A stretch of DNA of 64,000 nucleotides from Viscum album (Eukaryota > Streptophyta > Magnoliopsida > Santalales > Viscaceae), in contig OY728152.1 of assembly GCA_963277665.1 (NCBI GenBank), forward strand, positions 1,190,476,357 to 1,190,540,356, read 5' to 3'. The translations under genes and the position numbers were made by a program. The notes beneath the pieces were generated by a model. That model worked only from the letters and a program-made list of their open reading frames with translations, searched no databases and was not told where the DNA came from. Within the stretch, counting starts at the first letter, position 1, and the number at the start of each line of letters is the position of its first letter. Below are positions 11,801 through 22,889 of the stretch, in pieces.

Positions 11801-14800
11801 AGAAATAGAACCACACCATTCATCTTTTACCTGATCAATCCACCAGTATGTTCTAGTCTCTTCATATGGTCTTCCTTGGATTCTTATCATCCTCACAAGG
11901 TCATTAGATGAGTACAAGTGAGGCTTTAATCCTCTTTGATCCATCTACAGATCGATTTCTTGGAAACAAGAATTATACAACATCACCATCTCTGAGTCTG
12001 GTTTCATATGGATGTTATCAACCGGTCTTGGCAACCCGATCTATGAACGCTTTCCAAATTCAGACAGTGAAGCAACAACCTCTCTGCCATAAAAAGACAT
12101 CTAACATTTAAATGATTTACCTAATCATTAAAAATACTCAAAAATAGAAATCATGTTAATGATCAACCATTCCTAAACACATTGGTCAGTTATTAATATT
12201 CTTATATCCTAAAAAATTATGATGGAACCAAAAATTCTTATATACTATTGGAATGTATTGTTGAAGGACACTTGAATAGGACCATGTTTTTGCTGAAAAG
12301 GTTCACTCCCATGACGAGTTCTGATCTGATAGTTCTATCTACCAGTTCAGGTAAACATAAGGAGCTGTTCAAAGGAATCTTTCCCCATATTGATCCATTT
12401 TATACTATGAGGTTCGTATTACTAATTCGATGAGGAATATCAGGTTCTTGCAATAGAGATCACTGGGTTCATGTGGGTGATTCGTAATATTTTTGTTTTC
12501 TTCCACTGTTGGAGCTAATTTAGGGACTCTTTGTTTTGAGAATTGAAGGCTCGGGTGGTTCTAGTACTATGAGTTCATAGTGGTGGTATGTGTAATTCTA
12601 GAAGTGTCCAGATCAATGATTTCCACAATACTGTCCGAGGTTCATTGAGGAACTCACTACAATTAATGGTCCGTTGGGTGTGTCGCAACTATTCTAGGCA
12701 TGTTACATGCCGCTGTAGACCTGATACAATATTCCGTTAATATACAAGATGATAATGGTTGTTGGTTAATGCAGCAAATATGGATGTTAATCCATGTTTG
12801 TATTTTAAGGAGTTTGAGGAGGTCAGATTGAGGGTTCATGTTACTGTGAAATCCAAATAGGTTCCTAAAATGTTTTTGAAGAAATACCTAGATTTACCAT
12901 TCTTGGGATCATGTTTAGAGAATTACTGTCTGGTCGAAGTGGATATTGATTGCTGGAAAATAGTTCAATAATGGGATTCCTGTGTCATAGTTTTTTGGAT
13001 CTCCATGCTGGAGGACTGATGCTTCTTCTTGGGATAAGACATGGCTAGGGTGTTCTTTCCTATTGATATAGGGGGAGATAACTCTTTAAAATATCTCAAA
13101 AAACAGGAGTTTTGAATTCTAAAATATGAGGAGAATATATGGAAGAATCTATGGGAGAATCTATTTTAGAAGTTTTGGCATACATGAAATACATTAAAGT
13201 ACTTTCATGAGGAGCATTTCACTTACATCTTAATTCTCACACCGATCATTAATGAAGTTAGCTTAGAGTTAGTTATTAGTGAATCAATAATAAACTCTAA
13301 AAGGTAAGAAGTTTAGATCTAGTCAGTCCAGAAGTTTTCCCCTAATGTTGTGATTGATTTTATTTGTGGAGTTGTAATGGATTGTGAACAATCCAAAAGG
13401 GGAATATTTTTAGTAAAGATCAACTTTATCCATTTTCAGGTTGTGTTTGTTGAATAATATGTTAGAGAGGTCTCAAAAGAAGAAGCAATTCCATTAGAAA
13501 GGCATGAATGAGTTTTGGAAATGTTTTACCAACTTTTTATACCACATAGAAGTTTTATTGTGATAACAATGGTCACTCCACAACCTTACCAAGGTACATG
13601 AGCCTATCTATAGTGGATGGCCAAGAGGAAACCACTTTTTTTATAGGATACCACAAGTTTTATCTAGGTAGACTGTTATTCCATGAATTGGGAATACATG
13701 ATTCAAAAAAAGAAAAATTCCCTACTCCGTAAGGTTAACTGAATTTTCATAAGGGATACTAAATTTTTTGAGCAGTTTATACACTATGGAAAGTTTTGAA
13801 GGATTGCATCAAGCTCTGAGGATAATTACCATGTCATGAAGGGATTATTGCTAGAATTTAGTGTCACTCACTACAGGAAGCGATATCATGAGATGAGGGT
13901 GTTACACCCTGAAGACTCGATATAATGAATGATGATTTTGAGGGATCATGAAGTCACACTATGAAGACACATGTGATGCCATGAATCAAGGTTGATAAAG
14001 ATTTAGCAGTGCTATCATTTAGAATGTGCCTGCACTCTGAAGTTAGTGATGCACCGTGATGGGTATTAAAGGGTTTATAGGTTATGTTGTTGTCTATATT
14101 ACATGCTGTGAAGTAGGATATAGAAAAATTATAGTGTTTCTATCCATGTACACATCACACCATGGAGGAAGAAATCATTACTAGAGAAAGATTTAGAGTC
14201 ACTAAAGATTAAAAGATCCTTCCAGATTTTGTAGGGATATAAATGTAAGATATTAACTAGATTTCTTGAATCTGTTTGCTGACTCATGATTAAATGTGAA
14301 GGAATAGGTCTCACGATGAAAGGATATAATCTGAGACATGTCACGCCATGAATAAAGGTGTCACACTGTGACCAGAATTTTTCTAGAGTCCTATATAAAA
14401 ATGATCATAGAACAATACAAAGGAAAAGAGATGCAAAGGAAAATATGAGAGACTAGAGGGAAAAGGGGTAGTTCTAGGTCATTATTGTAAATAAAAAGGA
14501 GGAAAAAGAAGATATCCAGGGGTCCCTCTAACTGAACGTTTTGTGAGGTTCTTCAAGAAGGTGGAGTAGATCAATTCACAAGAGTAATATTATTTAATGG
14601 ACATGTAGATTCAAAGAAGTTCTTTGGGGAAATGAGTTTCATAAGTTTTTAAGAGTATTAAGATTTCTATTTTTTATGATTGTTGTAAACATGAAGGGTT
14701 AGTCTGTTTACTTCATATTTTAAAACAGGCAGTGAATGGAGTTATGAAGGCCCTGAAAGACATGTAAAAGAAGCTAGAAACACTAAATAATGTTGTCATG

Positions 14801-16419
14801 GTGTGGCGGGTTTTCAATACGAGGCTATTAGAAACATTATGTAAATGATTTCAATGTTATTTGATGTCATCTCGAATCTGTCTACATAAAGTCCATAAAT
14901 GATTTGTGGTTTTCTACTACTATGATCATTTCTATAATTATGTGACATTATAGTAATGAAAATTAGAAATTCCTATGGGAAACCAACATGGTGGTTGAGA
15001 ATGTTCATAACATAATTATGAATGAATGAATCACTAGGTGGGATAATTAAGAACCTTTTGTAACCATGCTAAATGCTAAAGGGGGTGCTCACCTCAATGG
15101 AGATTTCTATGAAAATTGAAAGATAAATCAAGAGAAATTATTGGAAGAAAAATGGCTAGTCCTGTCATCGCATACTATAATTATGGGAATATAGAAAATT
15201 TCAGAAAAAATGTAGGGATTAAAGTAAAAATTCTAAAAATTCTGATTTTTGATGTTCAAGCTCTACTAATGTAGCTGATTGAGATAATGAATTGTTAACA
15301 TTCTACTAGATTCTTGGATGATTGACTCCATTTCACTCAATGATGATGAAGAGATGTATATCTAGTTATATATCTAGAAGATTTGGCAATGTTCTCTTGG
15401 AAAATGTTGAATATCTGGAAGTTGTGAGGAAATGTGATGTTAGCATCTTGATAATGAACATAAGATTCTTTGTTTGAAAGTAGTGATACACATACTAGGA
15501 CTATATAATAACTTAATTTTTTAGGCCATCTAGATAAGGAAGGATATGATACTAGCTTCACAAATTGTGTTTGAAAGGAGACTCAAGGATCCATGGTGGT
15601 GGCATGAACAATAAATAATGTGACTCTGTAGCCAACTGGAATATTAGATTGAGTGGTAATTTCTAGAGAAACCACATCCATAAATCCATAGTTCTGGCAT
15701 TTCTTTCTCATGCATGTCTATATAATATTTTCATGATTTAAGAGGGATTTGATTAGTGAAATAAAGGATATAAATTCTAAAAAAAATCAACGAATTGAAC
15801 AATATTTGTCTAATCTTGTCTCTTTTATTGAAGAGAATTTTGTATCTTTAAAGGAGAGCATGAAAAAATAATCGAAAATCACAGAATGTTTTCAAGGTAT
15901 TGAAGGAATGGGAAACTTATTTGAATGGTAATATCAAATGTTTGGCTGATAATCAAAAGGATATTATGAAAGGTATTGGAAATTTGGTTGTTAATGAATT
16001 CAAGTCTTACAATAAAGAATATAAATTAATAGAATGAAATATAGTTCATTAAATGTGTAGATGAAAAATGTACCCGTTGAGTAAACATACACCATTGGTC
16101 TATTAAAGAAGTCATTTGTCCATGTACTTGCATCATAAAAAACCACCTATAAGGAAATAATGGGAAAAGAAGTGAGATATAATGGCTTCTTATTATATAT
16201 ATGTGATCAGTGCATCCATTGAACATGATAAATGATACATGACTCAATAACCAACAATGAATAAAGAATATTCAGATTGATATGTATATCCCAATATAAA
16301 TTTCAATTTCAGTTCATGATACTACATACAGAAAGAAATTGTTTTGGGCACTAAATATTTGCATGCATAAAGCATGAGGGGAAAACCAAAAAATAATAAT
16401 CCTCAAATAAATTAATTAC
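11801..16419. other. Unrecognised interior of the CACTA element
   Basis: About 4.6 kb with no family I can name. Plus-strand frames of 60-80 codons at 11,908-12,111 and 12,248-12,433 are longer than their surroundings but show no motif I recognise. In 15,770-15,870 a plus-strand frame reads like a coiled-coil fragment (LVSFIEENFVSLKESM) before stopping. Around 13,850-14,370 short words such as gtgtcac..ctgtgaag recur. I do not see transposase motifs, but a heavily decayed TNP2 would be hard to see by eye. Confidence 0.4.
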
Positions 16420-17480
16420 TAGAATAAGGTGCTGGATTACATCCTGAGAACTTCCAACATCAATTTCTTTGAGATTCTCTACATAAACACCTTTCTTTGT
16501 GTCTTGTCTAATCTCTAACAAGTTAATCACACACATTTACAGCCATTGGATATAAGAAAATGTAAAATGAATGAAAAAATTCTAGAAGTAAATTTAGTAG
16601 TCTTGGGAATGGCACCAACTTGGTCCAAACTGAAAATGAACTTGATTGATACATATAAATTTGTGGATGATGGATCAAGGAGATCAAAAATCTGTTCATT
16701 GTATATTTCAAAAAATGAACACTTGGAGATAAATTTTAATTATCCCTCTCTTCGAGCTTTCTTTTCATGTCACATTAATAATAAAATGATTATTAAAAAT
16801 GAAATCAACTACTAATAACATGTATGTGGTTACTTGTCATGTTGATAGGCACATAACTTTTGGATTCTTGAAAATAAATAATCAAAGACTCTAGGTGTTA
16901 TTTCACAGTGTACATTGTATCTTTTGCTGTCTCTCTCAATTTCTCCCAACATTGTGCAAGTCTTACCACTTCCGATCTATGTATTCACGTTACACATTAG
17001 GGGGCGAAACAAGATAAAACAGAACTAGCACAATAAACTGCAAATAAGTGAAATCTTGGTGTGAAGTGATGCAAAAGTAAAAAATCTCACATTGTTGTGC
17101 TCTATGATCCCATCATCAACCAAATAAAGTTTATTATAAGTGATGTGACTTCTATAAATATGACATGAAGAAATAGAATAAAAATAGAATTTAATAACCT
17201 GTCCATATGAAAACATGCAACTATTGTAGCCTCCCATGCAATTATCCACCACCGAAAAACCAACCACTTGAAATAGCTTCTCTTTCCAAATTAGTTACAA
17301 GATTGAGTCTGAGATACCTAAAATACCAATTAAAAATAGCTATGAATAAAGGAAAAATATAAAAGTTCAGTTTATTTTTATAAAAATATATGCCTAACTA
17401 ACATGTTCATCAACTACAATGACAGAGTTGAAACGTGATTCTAGATGTCATTGTGTAGATAATTCAGAGGCACTGAGAGG
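16420..17480 (-). pseudogene. Captured kinesin-12 motor-domain fragment (five exons with introns)
   Basis: Five minus-strand exons in the right order. (1) About 17,403-17,470: ESRFNSVIVVDEH, like the FTFDHVADE region, with a TGA stop where tryptophan is expected. (2) 17,199 to about 17,300: EKLFQVVGFSVVDNC then MGGYNSCMFSYGQ, ending at a GT donor. (3) 16,858-16,976: IGSGKTCTMLGEIERD, the Walker-A P-loop, on to TPRVFDYLFSRIQK, with AG and GT borders. (4) 16,653 to about 16,767: EKKARRE then CSFFEIYNEQIFDLLDPSST. (5) 16,420-16,514: EIRQDTKKGVYVENLKEID to VIQHLIL, with AG and GT borders. The wording is that of plant kinesin-12 motors (phragmoplast kinesins). Switch I (SSRSH), switch II (DLAGSER) and the N-terminus are absent, and stops occur in exons 1 and 4 and perhaps 2, so it cannot make a motor. 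Kept introns mean capture at the DNA level, not retroposition. Confidence 0.88.
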
Positions 17481-18751
17481 AAATATTCAAATTATGACCT
17501 AAAACACACATCCAGCCGGGGATTGGGTTTTATTGCAGCCCATCCCACCTAGGTGCAATTCTAGAGTAAGGCCATAAGTTTGCTGCATGGAAAGGGGAAA
17601 GTGAACATAAAATTAGTGCTAACATCCATCTTGTAGAATAGGGTAAGGCGTATACTGAATAAGAGATAAAAAAAACTATCCCATATAATGTACCAGTTTG
17701 TCAATAAACTATCCCATATAATGTATCGGTATGTCAATATTTGACTAACCTGCTTTAACCATTTATAATAATAAGAACAGATACACACATACTCCTTCTA
17801 TCTTGCTCATGACAAATCAATGATTTATCATGCTTCAAGTATAAATCTAGTATACCAATCATCATACTTATCAACATAAAAATGTGGAAATTCATCTTAA
17901 TGATATACTAGATATCATATCAACATGGCATAAAGCATGCACATTCCCCGAATTCCATAACATTAATTCCAAACAAATATAATATCTACAAGTTAAACAT
18001 GGAGTGTAGTCATTATTAGGGAGGCAAATACCAAACATAAACTATAAATTTGATCATCATTCAATATTTCATTTCACATTTTCCAAATAAGAAGATGAGT
18101 ATATCAATAAGGTTCTATGTTTTCACTAGGGATAACTATGATACACAATGTATGTTGAACAATGCTCATGCATTTGAGGAGGGCATGACACATCAACACT
18201 AGTAGATCATTTAATCAGATAATCTTCATTTCACTACTACTCTCCTAGATCTTCCACACCACAACCTATCTTTTCTAACATACTTCACTATGTGCAGCCA
18301 AATACCTGAAGAGTGATAGAGGAATTTTTCTTCAAAACTACTATTGTTAGTTCTCAGCATACTGTCCAAAGAAATCTATGTCTCTATACATGAATCAAAC
18401 ATTAAATCCAAGAAAACAACACTCATCGATATCATTCAATCTATATGTTTGACCATCATGTTCTTGGTATTATAGGATTAATTTCTTCACAATATAATCA
18501 TGTGGATGTTATTTGTAAAATAATTCGGAATGATCTGAATTTATAAACACATTTATAATAAATAACATCAAAACATATCTCAAGGAAGACTAGTGCACAC
18601 TAAAAAAGTTCTAGGAACCCAAAAATGACAAAAACCCTAATTAAAATTGGGCTAAAAGAAAAGGCAGATGCAAATCAACCTCAAAATGGTGGTGGGTGAT
18701 CCAAAATAGTCCGATTTTCTTCGACTTCGGTGGAAAATGCTGAAAAATGGC
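17481..18751. other. CACTA interior upstream of the kinesin fragment, unassigned
   Basis: No exon is recognisable by eye. It may contain kinesin intron or 5' flanking DNA carried along with the captured exons. Two near-copies of aactatcccatataatgta lie at about 17,674 and 17,707. Confidence 0.35.
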
Positions 18752-19192
18752 CTAATCCAACCTGAGAGACTCATTGCTCGCCCTAACAAAGCACAAAATC
18801 AAAAGAATCTTGTTAACCCGTGAACTAGGGTTCGGCTGAAAAAATAGGGTGACGAGGAGAATAGAAATTGTCCAAAAGAGGAATAAGAATGGAAGAGGAT
18901 AACTTACCTCAAGACGTCGACCAAGAAACTGGAACAAATCCGGTGAAATCATAGGAAGAAGAGGACTCAAAAGAGGGACGGTGGCACACGTGACTAGAGA
19001 GGAGAGGTGAGAGATGGTCACGTGAGACGATAACCAGAGATTCGGCGGGGAGGAGACGACAAGAACTGGAAATTCGAAGGGAGGAGGAGAAGGCAACCAG
19101 AGAGGGTAGAGGGCTCGATCTTGATCGGGAGGGGATAGGGTGGAGGGGTCAGTCAGGAAGGGATGAATGGGTGTGGGTTGTCGTAGTGTCAA
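18752..19192 (-). CDS. Hypothetical 146-codon open frame near the CACTA right end
   Basis: A minus-strand frame opens 79 bases inside the right terminus and reads inward. The product is rich in proline, leucine and serine, with hydrophobic stretches (for example FLFLFWTISILLVTLFF near residues 103-119), and matches no family I know. GC content is higher than its surroundings. It could be the 5' end of a CACTA gene or of captured DNA; a Pro/Ser-rich frame may also just reflect GA-rich sequence on the plus strand. Function is unknown. Confidence 0.25.
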   Translation of the reverse strand: MTLRQPTPIHPFLTDPSTLSPPDQDRALYPLWLPSPPPFEFPVLVVSSPPNLWLSSHVTISHLSSLVTCATVPLLSPLLPMISPDLFQFLGRRLEVSYPLPFLFLFWTISILLVTLFFQPNPSSRVNKILLILCFVRASNESLRLD

Positions 19193-19194
19193 AT

Positions 19195-19270
19195 AAAATG
19201 AGGCTTATTGCCGCAATTTTGACAAAGTGTGGCTATATATGTGTGGAAATAGGGTATTTTTCTAGTTGTG
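19195..19270. repeat. CACTA right terminal inverted repeat
   Basis: It ends tttttctagttgtg, the inverse of the left CACTACTAGAAA with one substitution in the first five bases. A gtggctatatatg copy of the subterminal motif lies about 35 bases in. It is followed by the AAC target duplication. Confidence 0.85.
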
Positions 19271-20054
19271 AACCCAAATAGAATCAAAGAAATGGGTTTC
19301 ATGTCAAAATTGTGACGTTTAAAAATTACTTAAAAATAAGATCATTATGTCATTTATATCCCATGGAAAGGGAGTGAGGGTTTTATGTATGTCAATTATA
19401 GAATCAAATAGATAAATTTTATGTATTGATGAATAACCCTAGAAATTAAAATAGATTTGGGTATCCACATAAATAATACAAGAGAATTTCTTGAGAAAAC
19501 GAGAGATATTTTGAGATGAAAATTATGCAGCACAATGGATACATAACATCATTTTAGAAAACATTAAAAAGAGAGGGGAAAAGGGTAAAAAACTCATAAA
19601 TAATTCATAATACAGAATGGGTACATAATAAGATCATGGTATGGATATTTGAATGACATACCACATGAAAAGGAATCATGAAAGAAACGAGAAGATGCTA
19701 TTTCTTTTACAAGAAATTCAGCAGCCTAACGACGTCGCTTAAAAATTCAGAAAATAAATTGATGAGATCAGAAAGGGTCTTTCATCATTTTAACATGAAA
19801 TGGAAAGTAATAATAATATATAAGAACATACCCTCATATAAGAATATGGAAACTAGAAGACATAACATAAAGGAAATCATGACTAAAAAGAGGAGGGTGA
19901 AAGGTTCCCTTACCTTGAAGAGTATCTTCGAAAGATCGAAGGTTGGGACCTTGGGGGGAATTGAGGGAACCTTGGAAAGACTCCTTGGGAGATATAAAGA
20001 CTACAGATTCATTGAGGAGGATTTTGGAATGAAATTAATGAGGAAATTTCTTGG

Positions 20055-20062
20055 TATTTATA
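20055..20062 (-). promoter_or_regulatory. TATA box of the solo LTR
   Basis: Minus-strand TATAAATA within CCTATAAATACC. Upstream (minus sense) it keeps the GATGAGGTGCCC word, also seen as AATGAGGTGTCC about 45 bases before the TATA box in LARD2. This gives a conserved promoter architecture across related LTRs. Confidence 0.55.
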
Positions 20063-21117
20063 GGAAAAGTGAGGGAATATTTAATTAATTTCTATGGGGC
20101 ACCTCATCGGTGATATTTGCAAAACCATGGGTTTTCCTATGATATTTTACCACGGTATTTTCTACTTGGGACACCTCATAACATATATTACTATTTACAA
20201 GTCGACCAGATTTATTACATCATGATTACATCATCAATGATGTCATTAAACAGCCGAAACTCAAAACTGTATTTTTACTATTCACTGAAAATTCAACTAT
20301 TTCAAAAAAATCCCAAAAATTTACCCTAACCTAATATTGATGCTCTGAATTCAAAAATGAACTCCATTTTATGAAAATATTTTTAATTTAATTTTTAAAT
20401 AAAATCATTATTTATTAAAAAAACAACTCTAAAACTATAACTTATTTTGTAATACCTTGAAAAAGTAATCAAGGTCCCATAAAATTATCTTATAACAATA
20501 AGACAATAAAGTAACAATTTATGATTAAATTTTATGAAAATAAATTTTTATTTTAAATTATAAAATTAATTATAAAATTGTAATTAAAATATTCATGACA
20601 TACAAAAATACCAATACTTATATTATGACCATTTTTTCACTTTTAAGATGTCTAAATTATATTTATACATTCATGGGTGAAGTTTCTATTTTATTGGCTG
20701 ATTTACTATTTATTACTATTAATAATGGTATATTACTATTCATAATTTACTATTCAAAAAAAATTAAGTTGATCTTATTAGACTCTAAATTTCTTACTGG
20801 TCATAATTACATAAGACCATTTTCTGAAAATCATTTCACATTATTAATTATTTAAAGTTTACAAAAATATTTTAAAATACCCCTTTTTCCAAAATTCATC
20901 AATAATATGAAACTTCATCCTATATTTATCTGGACATTTGAAATTCACAAATTTAACATAATAAGAAACAATAATTTTATTTATACAAAAGGATTACACA
21001 ACGTAACTAAGGTCTCATTACATAGCCCCTTATAACACCTGCATAGGACCTAAGTGTAAGGTGTGCTATGATGATAGAATCTTGGGGTGACTTTGAAAAC
21101 ATTGAATGAGTGGTAGT

Positions 21118-21276
21118 TTATATCATCTTGAACTTCTCCCTTAGGCAATTCCATTCAAGATTTACATGTTGAAGCTCAGCTTGGGCTTGGTCCAGAGCAA
21201 AGACTAGAGATGCTACCTCCTTCCCAAGCTTTGACAGATAGGCTTCGTACGACCCGAGTCTACTGGATGAGGCCAT
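21118..21276 (-). CDS. Small 52-codon open frame in the unshared end of the solo LTR
   Basis: Starts MASSSRLGSYEAYLSKLG and continues with a heptad-like, alanine/leucine/glutamine-rich stretch (ALDQAQAELQHVNLEW) that could form a short coiled coil. A minus-strand TATAAATAC lies about 45 bases upstream of the ATG, so a transcript is conceivable. I know no family for it. It sits in the 21,023-21,502 segment that has no counterpart in LARD2. It could be a remnant of a retroelement coding region or chance. Confidence 0.25.
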   Translation of the reverse strand: MASSSRLGSYEAYLSKLGKEVASLVFALDQAQAELQHVNLEWNCLREKFKMI

Positions 21277-21502
21277 CAACTCTTATTTCTATATTAATTA
21301 ACCAAGATCACTTGTATTTATAACCAATAATTATAAAGTTAAGAGTTTTTTTTCCAATGGTCATATTGACCAACGATCATATAATAGTCTAAACCCAACG
21401 GTATCACTTCATTAATTAAAGGATATAGTTTTGTGGAGTATAAAATGAAATAACACACAAATTTAAGAAAACCAATATTATTAAAAAGTTCGGGTCTTTA
21501 TA

Positions 21503-22889
21503 TGAGGGATCCTGTATGTATTTCCTCAAGAGGGATACTTGGAATACATCATGTACTTGAGACATGGTTGGTGGAAGTTCCAATCGACAGGCCACACCTC
21601 CGACACAATCAAGAATCTCGAAGGAGATAATGTACCTGGGACTTAACTTTCCTTTATTCCCAAATCTCATAATCATATTCAATAAAGATATGTGGATGAA
21701 TTCCATATCTCTAACCTTAAACTCTAGGTCCCATCAATGATTTTCTTCATAGCTATTCTATCAACTTTGGGCTGCGTTGATGTGCTGTTGAATGGTTTTC
21801 ACATTTTCTACCATTTATTTGACTATTTCAAGACCTAGTAGCTTATGTTCACCAACTTCATCCCAACATGCTGGTGGTTTAAATGTTTTCCCATAAAGGG
21901 ATTCATATGGAGCCATTTAGATTCTTGAGTTGAAATTTTTAGTGTAAGATAACTCAGCCAGAGGTAGATGTTGGTCCCATCCTCCCTTGAAGTTAATAGA
22001 ACACATTCTCAACATATCTTCCAGGGTGTGAATAATCCAATAAGATTGGCTATCATTTTGAGGGTGAGAGCCCATAATTAATCTTATCTCAGTGTTTAGA
22101 GCATATTGGAGACTTTTCCATAACTTAAAGGTGAATCTCAGATCTCGATCAGATATAATTGATAGTGGTACTCCATGCATCCTCACCACCTCTTTGATAT
22201 ATATCTGTTCAAGTTAATTGAGTGAGAAGTCCTATAGAATTGTGATAAAGTGATATGTCTTTGTAAGATCATCCATAATGACCCATATAGAATTATTACA
22301 TCTATAATTCTTTGGATGTCCAATGAAAAAATCCACGGTGATGTTTTCCCATTTCCATGTTTGTATAAGTAATGGTTCCATCATCCCCTTAGACTTTTTT
22401 CCTTCCAGCCTTCACTTGTTGACACACCAAATACTTTGATGTATATTCAATGATCTCATTCTTCATATTTTCCCACCAATAGTACCCTTATATATCTCGA
22501 TACATATTTGTGATCCCTGGGTGAATAGAGAAGTTTGATCTATGTGCGTCATTTAGATTCTCTGTCTTTATCTCTGGATTGGATGGAACACATAATCATG
22601 ACCCAAATCTCACAACTCCTTCCTCATCCATTTTGAAATCTGAGGATTTTCTATTTCTGATATCTTACACATTTTTCTGAATTTCCACATCATTTCTTTG
22701 AGTGTCCTTTATTTTCTCCATAAGGGATGGTTGAGAAATCATCTAAGAAAGAATTAATGATATTCCTTCCTTAATGATTCCCATGTCCATACTTTGTAGG
22801 TATAAGAAGATTAGATCCTTCTGTTGGGCATGTATTGTATCAATAATACTCTATAATTTATGATGATTTTTAATGCTCACAAATAAGCT
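21503..22889 (-). pseudogene. G2 Gypsy integrase fragment
   Basis: On the minus strand, in order: IIEYTSKYLVCQQVKAGRK (integrase zinc-finger end), ITVDFFIGHPK with the first catalytic Asp, HGVPLSIISDRDLRF with the second, then TLEDMLRMC, LPLAELSYTKNFNS, APYESLYGK, and near the end ELPPTMSQVHDVFQVS followed by KYIQDPSY. The catalytic Glu region (normally SERTIQTLED) reads SYWIIHTLED, so the Glu is lost. Stops are frequent. The right edge (22,889) meets the Copia-B LTR and the left edge (21,503) meets the solo LTR. The coding sense is opposite to Copia-B. Confidence 0.88.

Larger units (their letters stand above)
10766..19270. mobile_element. CACTA-type (En/Spm) DNA transposon carrying a kinesin fragment
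   Basis: The left end reads CACTACTAGAAATTTAGGC and the right end, reverse-complemented, reads CACAACTAGAAAAATACCC. Both match the CACTA terminal inverted repeat type (CACTA-CTAGAAA). The element is flanked by the 3-bp direct repeat AAC (10,763-10,765 and 19,271-19,273), the duplication size typical of CACTA elements. Removing it joins two parts of the LARD2-like LTR. The left 300 bp hold many copies of a short subterminal repeat. I find no recognisable TNP2/TNPA transposase, so the element is probably non-autonomous. It carries a multi-exon kinesin-12 fragment on the minus strand, which makes it a Pack-CACTA-like gene-capturing element. Confidence 0.85.
10192..21502 (-). mobile_element. Solo LTR (G2/LARD2-related), split by a CACTA transposon
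   Basis: The insert is flanked by the perfect 5-bp duplication TGAGG (10,187-10,191 and 21,503-21,507), and joining the flanks gives a continuous Gypsy pol frame. Read on the minus strand it starts TATAAAGACCC and ends GGGATTCCATA, consistent with a decayed TGTAA.GACCC...CA LTR. After subtracting the CACTA insert it is about 2.8 kb. Its 19,600-20,850 part matches, in reverse complement, the LARD2 LTR (for example the cagcctaacgacgtcgc word at 19,720 against 62,860, and the region around the TATA box). The 21,023-21,502 end is not shared with LARD2. There is no interior and no second LTR, so it is best read as a solo LTR from unequal recombination. Confidence 0.75.

Noticed and set aside
16026..16247. 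A sixth kinesin exon
   Set aside because: There is an acceptor-like ttatag at its start but the translation (WFFMMQVHGQMTS...) does not match the next part of the motor, which should contain SSRSH.
16420..17480. A functional host kinesin gene
   Set aside because: Only part of the motor is present (no switch I, switch II, N-terminus or tail), with stops in exons, and it lies within transposon ends.
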